DNA from: Sporopachydermia quercuum
Taxonomy: Eukaryota > Ascomycota > Sporopachydermiomycetes > Sporopachydermiales > Sporopachydermiaceae
Length of the DNA: 64,000 nt
Direction: 5' to 3'
NCBI GenBank assembly: GCA_001599295.1
Contig: BCGN01000006.1
Coordinates: 744,001-808,000, forward strand
The notes under the pieces: model-generated
What the model was told of the DNA's origin: nothing
Database searches by the model: none
The model's input: only the letters and a program-made list of their open reading frames with translations
Shown: positions 1-14,700 of the stretch, in pieces
Layout of the letters: each line of letters opens with the position of its first letter
Numbering within the stretch: position 1 is the first letter of the stretch
Position numbers and translations under genes: made by a program

Positions 1-691
1 AAGAGACAAAAAATTCTCTTTTTTTGTTGCCAAGTATCCCTGATACATTTGGTGAACAGTATTAAGCTGTTTCATAGCAATTTAATGTTTTTTCTCTTTC
101 TTAATGAGTATCTTATTTTCTTATCGTCCTGCATGCCTCACATACCAACGGTTTACGTATTCCCAATGGACAACATCTAGCATAATGCAAATCTTACAGA
201 TAGAAATGGCGAACATCCATTATATATTCACTTCTTGTTACTCGAATTTATTAAATAAAAGATTTAAGTCATGATTTCCATTCTTTGGTGTTCCAGAGAT
301 AAGCCGTAGCTGAATGCTTATCATCACGTGCGTGTTGGTTACCTAACTAGGCTGTTCCGGTCATTTAGTACTCACACACACTCCTCGTTTCTTTGGCAGT
401 TAGTTATCTTCGAGCACAAATGGACCACAGTTGTACTCCCACATAATCAAGGAACAAACAGAAGTATTAGACAGCTCATATCTATGTTATTAGATAAAAC
501 TGATTATCAGCGGAAATATAATGCCTAAAGGAAAAGCGTAGGNGTACACGGTAAAACAAGTAAGCGAGTTAAACTGGGCACGCAATCATCATTGTGTCTC
601 TGAAAGTCTAGGAATCTCATTGATACACCAGCAAACCAATCAGTATTGACATCAACAGTTTGGAAAAGAAGCAAACTGCTGGTGACAAATA
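1..691. other. Intergenic, left edge and ATG7 upstream region
   Basis: No convincing gene. The one open frame of 66 codons (328-528) lacks any recognisable motif and looks fortuitous. The last few hundred bases must hold the promoter of ATG7. One N at 543. Confidence 0.6.
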
Positions 692-2755
692 ATGGAGACC
701 AAGATATCGGATCAAGTGAAGTATGCTCCTATTTTCTCTTATGCTACCGCACCATTTTTCTCAAAATTGTCATCGAAAAAACTAAATGAATTCAAACTGA
801 AATCTTCATTGATTCCTATTACCGGCAACTATAACTGCCCAATAACCAGCGACTCGAGTCCTTCTATCACTTTGGATGGCAATAGTTTTGAAAATGATCT
901 NGGTGTTGAGTTTTGGAGGGAAAATTTCAATCTACTCTCATTCTCGGGGTCTGTTTACGTAGTAAACACAATTGANGAATTCAAAGAATTCGACCGGTCA
1001 AAGTTAGTAGAAGAAGTGTTGAGATCAACACTAATCGACCCGTTAGAGAACAATATTAATGAGATTCTGAACGATCCTTCGAAGCTCAATATATTCCTTT
1101 TGCTTGTATTCTGTGATCTGAAGAAGTTCAAGTACTATTACTGGTTTGCGTTTCCTACGCTTGCTACTAAATGGACGTTGGAGGTGCTTCATAAATCAAC
1201 ATATAGTCTTGATATTCATGATGGCCCTCTGGCAAATACAATCCGACAATATTTGGTGGATATGACTAGTATTGATGTACGGCAGAAAGGTTTTTTTCTG
1301 ATACGTGAAAGTTTATTTGGTAATGAGAGAGGTGAATGGGAGGTATCTCCATTGAATGAATTCACTGATGACTACTGGAAGGAAGAAACACCAATAGTAG
1401 GATTCATTGATTCAAGCACTATTCCTAATGCGCCATCATGGCAACTGAGGAATTTCTTGACACTATTAGTATATTTGGGGATCCAATCAGTAAACATTGT
1501 ATGCTTCCGTGATGTAATTGATACGCAGCATGCTGGTGATCCCAAAACAATTGTTTTAGAGGCAAGATTGAATGAACCTGAAGATTCGTACAATACAGGG
1601 AATGGGCTAGGAAAGGTTATACAGGGATGGGAAAAAACACATGATGGAAAATTGAGACCCAAAGCAGTTGATCTAGGAAAGCTCCTTGATCCCATTCAGC
1701 AAGCCGAAGAAGCTTCAGAGCTGAATGTGAAACTAATGAAATGGAGAATGGCTCCTGAATTAAAGCTAGATGATATATTCTCCAGGAAGTGTCTCTTGTT
1801 AGGAGCAGGAACTTTGGGTTGTAATGTGGCCCGTAATCTTTTGGCTTGGGGTGTGAAACATATTACCTTTGTTGATAATGGAAATGTAAGTTTTTCTAAC
1901 CCTGTTCGTCAGTCATTATTTACCTTTGATGATAGTGTACATGGTGCACCCAAAGCTNAGGCTGCTGCTGAAATGTTGAAGAAGATTTTGCCTACTGTAA
2001 CGGCGAGAGGCTATCGAATCGCTGTCCCAATGGCAGGACATCCTATTCTGAATGAAGAGAGTGAAAAACCAAATTACGAACTACTAGAAAAGTTAATTGA
2101 CGAACACGATGTAATATTTCTTTTGATGGACTCAAGAGAGAGTCGGTGGCTACCAACAGTTATGGCGAATGTGAAATCAAAACTTGTTATTAATGCTGCT
2201 TTAGGCTTTGACAGCTATTTGGTTATGAGACATGGCTGTCTCAAGGTTAAAGAGCTAGATCTTGAAGTGAATACTAATTCATCCCCAGAGGACTTGTTTG
2301 AGACAAGATTGGGTTGTTATTTTTGTCAGGATATCGTTGCACCTACAAATTCCCAAANCAATAGGACCATAGATCAAATGTGTACAGTCACTAGGCCTGG
2401 ATTAGCAATGATCGCATCTGCATATGCTGTGGAACTATTTGCTACTATTATGCAACATCCTGAAAGACAGTTTGCATCTGCATCAAATGGTGATGATATA
2501 CTTACTGTTTTAGGGAATCCGAAGCACCAAATCAGAGGCTCCTTGCGTGACAATAGCATCAACAATGTCGTTACTCCTGCGTATTCTCATTGTTCNGCTT
2601 GCTCTCTTCAAGTTTTGAGAAGGTACAAGGAAGATGGTTGGGATTTTGTAAAAAGATCATTANGCAGTATGTCTTACATTGAGAATTTAAGCGGACTAGC
2701 AGAGTTACAGCAAGAAGTAGATGATATAGGCGATATGGCATGGATGTCCGACTAA
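692..2755 (+). CDS. ATG7: Atg7, E1-like activating enzyme of autophagy
   Basis: Atg7 adenylates the C-terminal glycine of Atg8 and Atg12, takes them as thioesters and passes them to Atg3 and Atg10 in the cytosol. The 687-residue frame has the two expected parts. The N-terminal domain begins with the family-typical pattern [13 protein letters not shown] and contains [21 protein letters not shown] in halves around residue 236. The ThiF-like adenylation domain has the nucleotide loop GAGTLGC at about residues 371-377. The catalytic cysteine is in the motif [10 protein letters not shown] (C564), and Cys pairs CYFC and CxAC fit the E1 zinc site. Length is near the usual 630-700. Several codons contain an N, giving unresolved residues, but no frame break. 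It lies 519 bp upstream of GCN5 in the same orientation. Confidence 0.97.
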   Translation: METKISDQVKYAPIFSYATAPFFSKLSSKKLNEFKLKSSLIPITGNYNCPITSDSSPSITLDGNSFENDXGVEFWRENFNLLSFSGSVYVVNTIXEFKEFDRSKLVEEVLRSTLIDPLENNINEILNDPSKLNIFLLLVFCDLKKFKYYYWFAFPTLATKWTLEVLHKSTYSLDIHDGPLANTIRQYLVDMTSIDVRQKGFFLIRESLFGNERGEWEVSPLNEFTDDYWKEETPIVGFIDSSTIPNAPSWQLRNFLTLLVYLGIQSVNIVCFRDVIDTQHAGDPKTIVLEARLNEPEDSYNTGNGLGKVIQGWEKTHDGKLRPKAVDLGKLLDPIQQAEEASELNVKLMKWRMAPELKLDDIFSRKCLLLGAGTLGCNVARNLLAWGVKHITFVDNGNVSFSNPVRQSLFTFDDSVHGAPKAXAAAEMLKKILPTVTARGYRIAVPMAGHPILNEESEKPNYELLEKLIDEHDVIFLLMDSRESRWLPTVMANVKSKLVINAALGFDSYLVMRHGCLKVKELDLEVNTNSSPEDLFETRLGCYFCQDIVAPTNSQXNRTIDQMCTVTRPGLAMIASAYAVELFATIMQHPERQFASASNGDDILTVLGNPKHQIRGSLRDNSINNVVTPAYSHCXACSLQVLRRYKEDGWDFVKRSLXSMSYIENLSGLAELQQEVDDIGDMAWMSD

Positions 2756-3274
2756 TCAACTAAACTATCTTNATCCGTGGTGACAGCCAACGCTCTAATA
2801 TAAAGAAAAAGTCAGATATAAACAAATATTTAAATTATAACAAAGGTTTTTTTTATTTATTATCTTTTTTAGTATATTTTAAGCCAACTAAAGCTTTCCC
2901 ACAGTTACATAGNATCAATGCTATTGTAAATATCACGTGATATTTCTTGCCTTCTTAGAGTATCTTGTGTACCTCCATTTACATTCACTAGAAAACAGGG
3001 TAATATTGCCCGTTTCAGACACTCGAACATGATAAACATGAAGATGTGAAATTTACAAGATCATAACCACAAAGCAATCAATTTACTACCACAAAGCACA
3101 AAACGCACGTTCGTATTGAAGTAAGAGAAGACCTGCGCCATTGCCACATGTCNAACAGCTTAATGATCTGCATTGTTTTTGTAGCTGATTGGTAGCAGAT
3201 AAGACGAAATAACGGTACCTTTGCATTGGTTGTAGTGGAATCTATGTAGTTTGCGTGATCTGATATAAGAAACG
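2756..3274. other. ATG7-GCN5 intergenic
   Basis: Tandem-oriented gap holding the ATG7 3' end and the GCN5 promoter. T-rich stretch near 2847-2880. Three isolated N bases (2772, 2913, 3153). No gene seen. Confidence 0.6.
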
Positions 3275-5248
<1,974 letters not shown>

Positions 5249-5447
5249 TGAGTAATAATTAGTGATTTTCGAAATCTGTATCTTACGTGTATAATTATGA
5301 TTGATAATTGATTCCCAGCGTGGAGNATTATATCAATAATCTAAAAAGAAAGGAATAGAATAAACATTCCTTACTTACTACAATTAACCACAAGGAAACC
5401 GTATTATATCGTAGTATTTTATATTAACATTCATTCTATGAAATAAA

Positions 5448-6200
5448 TTATATTTCAGCAGGTACTTCGCGTTCTAATTTCTCCACAATTTCCGCCATTC
5501 TGTCATCATCGTAAATCTTGAAGCCATCTTCTTTTGTCACACTGGCTAGTTGAGCATTCTTAGAGTCTAATTTCTCTTCCATAACTTGCTTGAGAATCTT
5601 TAATGCCAACAATTCAGCTTCTTCTAACGTCAATGACTGATGATATTCATTCTGTAGTTCTGCTTGAGCACCTTCACTGCCACTACCAATAGCTTTAGCA
5701 TCATATCTATAAAATGTTCCGGACGGTTCTGCATGATACAACTGAGGTCCATCCTCATCAACACCAGCAATTAGTAATGCCACACCAAAAGGTCGTGACA
5801 TGATTCTTTCCTCACCTTGAGCACCTTCACCAAATCTTAATGCTAAATCACAGACTGATTGTGTGACTGCTTCAACTCCTATTGATTCATCATAGTATAA
5901 ATTATGATTCAGCGTTTCAACTCGGGCGTGATTAATCATTGTTCTAGCATCGGCTGTTAAACCACTCATCGCACAACCCACATGTCTATCGATCTCCACT
6001 ATTTTCTCAATCGATGATGATTCCAGAAGTGAGGATGTAACTCTCTTCTCCACGCCAAGGATAACACCTTGAGATGTTGCAATCCCAATGGCTGTTGATC
6101 CTAACTTAATGGCTTCCAATGAATATTCTACTTGGAATAATCTTCCTTCCGGAGAAAATGTACTGACACCCCTGTCATACTCGCTTCGAGTTAAAAACAT
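5448..6200 (-). CDS. PUP2: Proteasome 20S alpha5 subunit
   Basis: Structural subunit of the outer heptameric alpha ring of the 20S proteasome. The 250-residue product begins with the alpha-subunit signature [20 protein letters not shown], in which the N-terminal tail helps gate the pore. It continues with the alpha5-typical stretches [52 protein letters not shown] and [15 protein letters not shown]. Length is slightly below Saccharomyces Pup2 (260), which has a longer acidic tail. No catalytic Thr is expected in alpha subunits. It converges with GCN5 (199 bp between stops) and diverges from ADE3 across 1.4 kb. No intron is needed. I did not find a proteasome-associated control element in the upstream region. 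Confidence 0.97.
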   Translation of the reverse strand: MFLTRSEYDRGVSTFSPEGRLFQVEYSLEAIKLGSTAIGIATSQGVILGVEKRVTSSLLESSSIEKIVEIDRHVGCAMSGLTADARTMINHARVETLNHNLYYDESIGVEAVTQSVCDLALRFGEGAQGEERIMSRPFGVALLIAGVDEDGPQLYHAEPSGTFYRYDAKAIGSGSEGAQAELQNEYHQSLTLEEAELLALKILKQVMEEKLDSKNAQLASVTKEDGFKIYDDDRMAEIVEKLEREVPAEI

Positions 6201-7601
6201 AATTGCTGTTTGAACGATACTGGATTAGAATTGATAGTTGATGGATGATGAAGACTACACAAGTAGTAATCTTTGATGAGCTGTGTACTGATATCTGCTA
6301 TCTTCTGACACAACTAATTAAGACGTCCCTTCTGTTAATACAAACGGTGTCAGTTAGCTTCAATTGTAATAGAAATATATGGTATCGTTTTAATAGACTT
6401 CAAACTGAACTAAACTTCAATCATCCTCCATACTTGCTGAATAATTTATTGATATCCAAACACCAACCCATGAAGTTGCCCAGTTTGTGTGGCGATTAGT
6501 GTCCCATTCGANTGCTATTACTTAAGGGGGAGGATACACGAGAGAAGTAGCCTCCCAGCAGAATCTGGGTGTACCCATGGTACAATTGTTGACATAATCA
6601 AATGTACATGGATTATGATTATTTTAGCTTTCATTTTAAATGTATCACTTGCAGAAACTCGCAGAAACTCCTACCATTTTGAGTTTTGAGAAACAGGTCT
6701 AAGAAGAAAAATAAGACTCGGGAATGAAAAAAAAGTCCCATTAAGATGAAAAAGAAGTCTGTTTCTTTGAACCGATATTGATATTAAAGAAATAAATGCT
6801 ACGAGAACAAAATAGGAATAGCAAATACATGAATCAGAAACTGTTGATGAGCTCGAGATGGAGAATGTAAGAAAAGATAGATTTTGTTAATCACGTTGCG
6901 TTAAGAAGACATTCAAGTCCTATGATATATTCATCTATATTCATTTGGCTCTTTACATTCCTCTCCCTTGCTTTCTATCATTGCAGTCTAGCCGTGGCTA
7001 CTTACACACAGCAGATGAACTTGACTAAAAGGAGAACTCATATCTTCAAACGCTACAACTTATTATCATTATCTATATTCACCTATCCAAAACCTTTAAA
7101 TTTCCATAACTTCTTCGACGCTTTTCTTTCTCATTTCTGATCCTATTCGTTATCCTCATATTCCTAAAAATTTTCTCTCCTCCGGCTCTTCTCCATCACC
7201 GGTTCACTTTCTCTCCATTCACCTTCTTGAATAACGTTAAGCATTTCACTGCTCAACGTTGAACTTCACATTATCTTCCTAACTCTAAAATAAAGTTTTG
7301 CACATTATTTCAAACCCAATTTCCCATGCACCTAATCTTTCAATGCTTTTCACTATGTCCATTTTTCACATTTCTTTCTTTACTTCAAACAACAGTTGGT
7401 AAGTAGACAAATAGTTATATATTATCAATAGATCAACAGGTTCTGCTGATTGAATGCCGCTCATTGGTTGACGAACTGAACGAACTGAACGAACTGAACA
7501 GTAGTTCCGAGGCTGATAGATTGTTAGTTTGCTTTGACCCTACCATATTGTAGTGGAGGATCATACCCAATAAAACAAAAGCAATAAACGAATCAAGCAA
7601 A
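6201..7601. other. PUP2-ADE3 divergent promoter region
   Basis: 1.4 kb between divergent genes, carrying both promoters. It is pyrimidine-rich from about 6930 to 7390. Frames of 66-84 codons are present but show no family resemblance. A 9-bp triplicate repeat (7472-7499) lies about 100 bp upstream of the ADE3 start. Confidence 0.6.
7472..7499 (+). repeat. Three tandem copies of a 9-bp unit
   Basis: The unit CGAACTGAA occurs three times head to tail, followed by a single C, just upstream of ADE3. It may be a regulatory-site cluster or simple slippage; nothing in the sequence decides between these. Confidence 0.85.
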
Positions 7602-10600
7602 ATGGTTGCCGAAATTATTGATGGGACTTCTATTGCCAAGTAAGTATTGAAATTAAATGATTTTCAGTGAGCATGACGCGAACATGGATACAATTACTTT
7701 TNTCATTCAAACCATTTTATAAATGTTTTATACTAACTTATCATAGGTCAATCCGCGTACACCTTCACGAAGAAATTCAAGAAATTCAAAGCAAAGATGC
7801 TTCTTTCAAACCAAATTTAGTTATCATTCAAGTGGGTTCAAGACCCGACTCTTCTACTTATGTTAGAATGAAGCTCAAGGCTGCTACTGAAGCCAATATT
7901 GAATGCAGTGCTAAAGCCTTACCTGAAGATGTCAGTGAGCATGAGGTATGTATTGAAATTTCAATTGTTTATATTATAAGTATTTTGTTATTCTGNAAGG
8001 TAAACTGATGGTTGTACAGGAGTTGTTGATGTTTATACTACCTCAGACAGCTTTATTATACATTTTGTTAGGTTCGCCAATACGAAAACTATGCTAGTAT
8101 AAATTCTACACTATCGGCATATTCACTAACACGAAATCTTTAGCTTTTGACTCAAATTGAAGCATTGAACGAAAACCCTGCTGTTCATGGCATTCTTGTC
8201 CAATTACCTTTACCCAGTCATATCAATGAAAGTAAGATCACTTCTGCTGTTGCATCAGAAAAAGACGTTGACGGATTTGGTCCTTACAATATTGGTGAAT
8301 TGGCTATGAAGAATGGTAAGCCAAATTTCATTCCTTGCACACCTAAAGGAATTATGACCTTACTGACTTCCAGCAACGTTGAAATCTCCGGAAAGCATGC
8401 AGTTATTCTTGGACGATCGGATATTGTAGGATCACCAGTTTCTCACTTGCTGAAAAATGCTGATGCTACTGTCACCGTCTTGCATTCCAAGTCTCAAAAC
8501 ATTCCTCAACATTTAGCAACTGCTGACATTGTTATTGCTGCTATCGGTAAACCAGGCTTTGTTAAAGGTGAATGGTTGAAACTAGATGCTGTTGTTATTG
8601 ACGTTGGTACCAACTATATCCCTGACGAAACCAAGAAAAGCGGACAAAGATTGGTTGGTGATGTTGACTTTGAATCAGCTGTTAAGGTAGCATCAAAGAT
8701 CACCCCTGTTCCTGGTGGAGTTGGCCCAATGACAGTTGCTACTTTGTTAGAAAACGTCGTTTTGTCTGCGAAGAGATTTAAGGAATCTCGTTCAAACACG
8801 CACATTGAACCATTACAATTAAATCTCCAAACCCCTGTACCATCAGATTTTGCTATCTCCAGAGCTCAAATACCTAAACATATCACTCAAGTCGCTAAGG
8901 AAATTGGCGTTTTGCCATCAGAATTAGAACCCTATGGAGCGTATAAAGCTAAGATCAAGCTTGATTTACTTGACAGATTGAACAACAGAAAGAATGGTAA
9001 ATATGTTTTGGTTACAGGTATTACCCCAACACCATTAGGGGAGGGTAAATCAACTACAACTGTTGGATTGACCCAAGCATTAGGTGCTCATTTAAATAAG
9101 ATTGTTTTTGCTAATGTTCGTCAACCAAGTATGGGTCCTACTTTTGGTATTAAAGGTGGTGCTGCTGGTGGTGGATACTCTCAGGTTATTCCAATGGATG
9201 AATTCAATATGCATTTAACTGGTGATATTCATGCGATTTCTATGGCTACCAATTTATTGGCCGCTGCTATCGATACAAGAATGTTTCATGAAAGTAGTCA
9301 AAAAGATGGTCCTTTATATAGAAGATTGGTTCCTACCAAGAAAGGAGTAAGAAAATTCTCTCCTGTTATGTTCAGAAGATTAAAGAAGTTAAGTATTGAT
9401 AAGACAGATCCTAATGAGCTTACTGAGGATGAAATTCATAGATTTGTTCGATTAGATATTGACCCTGACTCTATTACATGGAGACGTGTTGTTGATTGTA
9501 ACGATAGACACTTACGTGGCATTACAATTGGTGAAGCACCTACGGAAAAAGGCCATACTAGGAAAACTGGATTTGACATTTCTGTTGCTTCAGAATGTAT
9601 GGCAGTTTTGGCATTGTCGAACTCATTGGAAGACATGAGAGAAAGATTAGGACGTATGGTCGTTGCTGCTTCTCGAGAAGGGGAGCCAATCACTTGTGAC
9701 GATATTGGAGCTGGTGGAGCTTTGACTGCTTTGATGAAAGATGCCATCAAACCAAATATCATGCAAACTTTAGAAGGTACCCCGGTTTTCGTTCATGCTG
9801 GTCCTTTTGCTAATATTTCTATTGGTGCTAACTCTGTTTTGGCTGATAAAATGGCCCTTAAATTAGCTGGCACTGAACCAGGCGAAGCTGATGATAAAGT
9901 TGGTTATGTTGTCACTGAAGCAGGTTTCGATTTCACTATGGGTGGTGAAAGATTCTTCAATATTAAGTGCAGATCTTCCGGTTTGGTTCCTGATGTAGTT
10001 GTTATTGTTGCTACTGTTAGAGCTCTCAAATTACACGGTGGTGGCCCTGATGTTTCACCAGGTGTTCCTTTACCTGATGTTTACTTGAATGAAGATGTTG
10101 AGCTGTTAAGAAAAGGCTGTGCTAACTTGGGCAAACATATTAGCAACGCTAAACAATACGGCTTGCCAGTTGTTGTTGCTATCAATAAAATGTCTTCTGA
10201 TACCGATGCCGAACATGCTGTTATTAGAGAAGAAGCTATTAAGTATGGTGCTGAAGATGCTATTGTTTCTGATCATTGGGCTTTAGGTGGTAAAGGTGCC
10301 GTTAACTTAGCTAACGGTGTTATTGAAGCAGCTAATAAACAAAGCGATTTCCAATTTCTATATCCAACTGAAGGTAAAACCGTCGAAGAAAAGATTGAAA
10401 TTATTGCTCAAAAGATGTACGGTGCATCCAATGTTGAGTTCTCTGAAGTTGCTCAAAAGAAGATTGATCTCTACTCCAAACAAGGCTTTGATAAGTTACC
10501 AATTTGTATTGCAAAGACTCAATATTCTTTGTCTCACGATGCTTCCTTGAAAGGAGTTCCAACTGGATTTACTTTCCCTATCAGAGACGTAAGAGCATCT

Positions 10601-10723
10601 ATCGGTGCTGGATATTTATACGCTCTTGCTGCTGAGATTCAAACTATTCCTGGTTTACCAACACATTGTGGTTTTATGGATGTTGAAGTTAATGAAAAAG
10701 GTGAAATTGAAGGTTTATTCTGA
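7602..10723 (+). CDS. ADE3: C1-tetrahydrofolate synthase, cytosolic trifunctional enzyme
   Basis: Methylenetetrahydrofolate dehydrogenase, methenyl-THF cyclohydrolase and 10-formyl-THF synthetase on one chain, supplying one-carbon units for purines. Exons: 7602-7639, 7747-7945, 8144-10723; introns of 107 and 198 nt with donors GTAAGT and GTATGT and branch points TACTAAC (7731) and CACTAAC (8124). Joining them gives 938 residues, close to Saccharomyces Ade3 (946). Dehydrogenase/cyclohydrolase motifs are [23 protein letters not shown] and [10 protein letters not shown]. The synthetase domain has the ATP loop [11 protein letters not shown] and [20 protein letters not shown]. The N-terminus [13 protein letters not shown] has no presequence, so the cytosolic form is favoured over mitochondrial Mis1. 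Codon use is biased to GGT/GCT/GTT, suggesting high expression. Confidence 0.96.
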
Positions 10724-11701
10724 TTGAATTGAACTATGTGTGGATTCTGTTTGCATAGGAGTTTCATGAGCATCTTCTTCAACTGTGAGTGTTCATTACT
10801 GTATGTTACCTGCTAAGCTAACAATTACTTAAGATTATATGTATACAAAGTCTGACTATCTCCACCAAATAATGTCAACTCGAGTGCGTGCTTTCATTTT
10901 TAATTATCTATTGGGATTTTTTGGTATTTCTTTCTCTTCTTACTTGTAAAAACAATAATCATGAATCTATAATAAATACATAAATGCATTCAACTGTTAA
11001 GATAAATATGAAAATTCCCATACATCGAGTAAGGCAGAATACATTTAATGATTACGTCAGTTTATATAATTGAGTGTGATTTAACGTTACAGTTTGAAGT
11101 ACAAGCCAGGTTGAAAGCGTTATTTTCTGGTTACCTATCTTAAACCTTAACCCTGTCGCTACACAAACTCCCAACATTATAACTCAGAAATGATAATAAA
11201 CTTTATTTTCAGTGGTAGTTTTACTTAATCGGGAGTTATCTAACTACATTTATTACCAGTTTGTGTATTACCTAATCATTAAATTACTGTTCTACTCATT
11301 TCCACTTTTCCCTTATCCTCCAGTCTTACTACCTATTAGCTTGAGGGAATGGCATATTTATGCTGGTTCATGGAAGGCTTTTATGAGAATATCTAACTTT
11401 CAACTCAGTTTAATAAGATATTGAGGAATACTGAGTTTTTCATTCAAGTGAATCAACTTTAGCAAGTGTATTAGTTGCTGGCTTGTTAGCAGTGTCCTAT
11501 TCATAAAACGCACCGTTGATAGATCGATTCGCTCTCCACAAAAACCAAGTACTATGCAATCATATTGGTATAGACATATTATTGTTACTTATACTAATTA
11601 TATCCAAGCATTGTCAACTCTATAGTTTTACTTACAATCGACAATAGCAACATCCTTACGTTAACTGTCTGACTCAACAAAAGCGAATTCTTTAAAATAT
11701 T
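10724..11701. other. ADE3-regulator gene intergenic
   Basis: 978 bp between tandem genes. It holds the ADE3 3' region and the promoter of the zinc-cluster gene. No gene or structured repeat recognised. Confidence 0.6.
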
Positions 11702-14700
11702 ATGGTCTCCAAGTTTGATTATTTGAAAGATCTCCAGCAAATACATTCACAGCTAGGAAATGATTCAGAACCTAATAACAGCAGCGGCAGCAGCAGTAGC
11801 AGCAATAGTAGTAGTAATAATAACAACTCAAGTGCTATGAAGGACCCATCAAACGCTTCGAACAGTAAAAATGTATCGCAATTCATCCGGTCACCAGGAA
11901 TAGACAACTATGTTAGTAAATTGCTAACTAATCTCAATCACTCTGTTCCAGGATCCCCAGGGAAATCTCCTATCCGGCCATTTAATACTAATAGCAATTT
12001 TAATTCTGCTACTCCGAGAACAAAGAATGCAACGGCTATATCCGGAAACTCGCCAGTATTAACTGGAAGCTTCTATTCTCAGATGCCTTCACCGTTTCCA
12101 CCGTCACCGCATTTCCAAGGACTACCTTTATCTCCATCAGAAATGTATAAATCTCCAGGTCCTTACGTCCTCAGTCATATACCTTCTCCAGGTTTAATTC
12201 CTGTACCAGTAACTGTCCCGGGAACTGAAAGCCCTGCCAATCATATATCAGTTTCTATTTCAGGTTCTGTTCCGGCTCCAGCGCTGAATACCCTACAATC
12301 AATTCCTCCGCAACCACTAGCATCAAACCTCCCATCCACTGTTTCTACTACGGCTCCTACCAGTGCTCCCGGAAGTCCGGATTCTTCTGCTAAGCAAGGA
12401 AAACCCAAACGGTCTCGATATGGTTGTTTTACTTGCAGGAAACGCAAGAAAAGATGTTCCGAGACTAAGCCTACTTGTGACGCATGCAAACGACTGGGAT
12501 TGCCTTGTGAATGGCCTGCTCCTGGCCAAGAACACCGTAATAAGAAAAGGAAAAACGAAGCAGAAGCTGATGAAGAAATCGTTGATTTTCTCAAGAAAAG
12601 GCATAATAAAAGTCAGAAGTTAGGTGAGGTTAAGCTGGACATTGTTGTGAAGAAAGCTGTCAGTACTGGTGCTAATAATGATGGTAAAAATGGAAAATGT
12701 GAGAAGATTGGTGATAGCAGTAAGAATCCTAGCAATAAAGGCAGATCTGATACTGAGAGTAAGGTTAATATCAATAGTAATGATGATAGTTATAGCAATA
12801 GACAGAATCGCAACAGCAAGAACGCTAATAAGAAGGCAAGTCAATTTATGGTTCAATCGTTTTCTACTGTCGATGATCAAAACGACGTTTTAGACACGTC
12901 TCAAAAACTTGACCCTAGTAATCAATATCATCATGAGCTCCAGCAAAGGCAAAAGCTAAAGCTGAAACAAAAGCAGAAGCAGAGTCATAAACATTATGAG
13001 AATCAAACAACAACACATCCAACTATCTCTACACCCGCATCACCAATTATGTCTATTTCTGCACTTCTTGATCCTGAGCCTATGCCGTTATCCAATACAC
13101 ACCATCATGGTCATAGCCATAGCCATAATCATAATCCTGATGATCATCGTCATCACTATAGTCATAGTCATGTTCAGAGCTCGATAATGACTCGTCCTTT
13201 TTCTGAACCAATTATTCAAACGAACAAACATGACCAAGAGCAGAATTCATTGCTTTCTTCCATAAACCATAAGGCTTCCACAAACCACATGACAAAGTCT
13301 CATTCAATAGCTACAATAAGTTCGGCTGCATCTGCTTCAACAACAGGTTCAGGAACATCAAATTCTAGTACCAGCACTGGTCGATCAACATCATTTGTCC
13401 CTGATTTCCCATCAGAGCTTGCTCCTTTTGGTGAAGAGGAAAACGAAGAATACTCAAGATTAATGTCTATTCTATTCAGAGACTTGAGAAATACTTCTAC
13501 TGATATTGACTCATTTCTTGCAAAGACAACCGGTCCTTTACTAAACAGCCCCGTACAAGAATTGTCAACAGGAATCAAATCTCCTTCTGCATTTATTGAG
13601 CTACTGGATGAGGAGACTGATTTGGAAAACCCTGACGCTGCAATTCAAGCAATCCAATCTCTACAACATTCAAATCAAGCAAATTCCAATTCGAAGATTA
13701 TTGGTACATTAAGATCCTTTGGAGTTGGTACTAGTTTCAATATCTCGAGATTCGTTCAATTCCTAAAATCAAGAATCGAATTTCAAAAATCACAGGAAGC
13801 AGGCATTTATGAACCAAATGAACCAGGATTTTATAGTCCTGGAGGATCAAATTATTATCATCTATATGCAAATGTTGGCAATGTGTTTAATGTACCTTTG
13901 GACAGTAATCTGGCATTCTTATTAGATCACTATAAGAATAGGCTCGTGTATGACATTTCAGTAACACCGGAAGGTAAAAACACGTTTATTGATACAGTTT
14001 TCCCAATGGCAGCCGACAACCCCATGGTTCTTTATTCAGTGCTTTCAGTATCGTCACATTGGGCTGGTCCTAAATTTCATTCGGTATCTAAGAACTATAG
14101 CGATGAAGCATTGAGATTAGTTAAACAGAATCTATCATCAAGTAATATTTCATATGCAGCATTAGCGACAATCTTATTGCTCATTACTAGATGCGTTCTT
14201 AGAGGTGATATTACTGGTTGGTATAGTATTCTTCAGATGGCGTCAGGAGTTATCCGATCAATGGGTAAGTTAGATGTCGGAATATCTGAAATGATGAAAA
14301 ACACTGGTTCTAGATGGTTGCTAAGGCTTTATGCTTATGTTGAATTGACATCTACAGCTACAATTCCGAACGGGTTAACTTTCAAACCAGGTTTTTATCA
14401 ACAGATATTTAATGACACCTCTGGTGATTTAGATCCTTTCTATGGTTGTTCTATGCCATTATTTGCTATATTCTCGAAGGCGTTTGCTATAACAGCAGAA
14501 ATGAAAAAACTTGGTTCAATTGAAGGTAATTATGATGAACTGAAAGAGCTGTTAGAAAGAACAAAACAAGTTGAATCAGAAATTGATACTTGCACACCTC
14601 ATCCATCGGTTTATAAATATTCTAGTGATGAGATGGAACTTCAATTGACATTGTTTGAAGCATTCCAATATACCTTACGTCTTTATATAAGACATAATAT

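Noticed and set aside
6922-7140. 72-codon ATG frame with a signal-peptide-like start
   Set aside because: It lies in the pyrimidine-rich promoter region of ADE3, where hydrophobic residues arise from T-rich codons. It has no conserved core, weak composition after the first 25 residues and no family resemblance.
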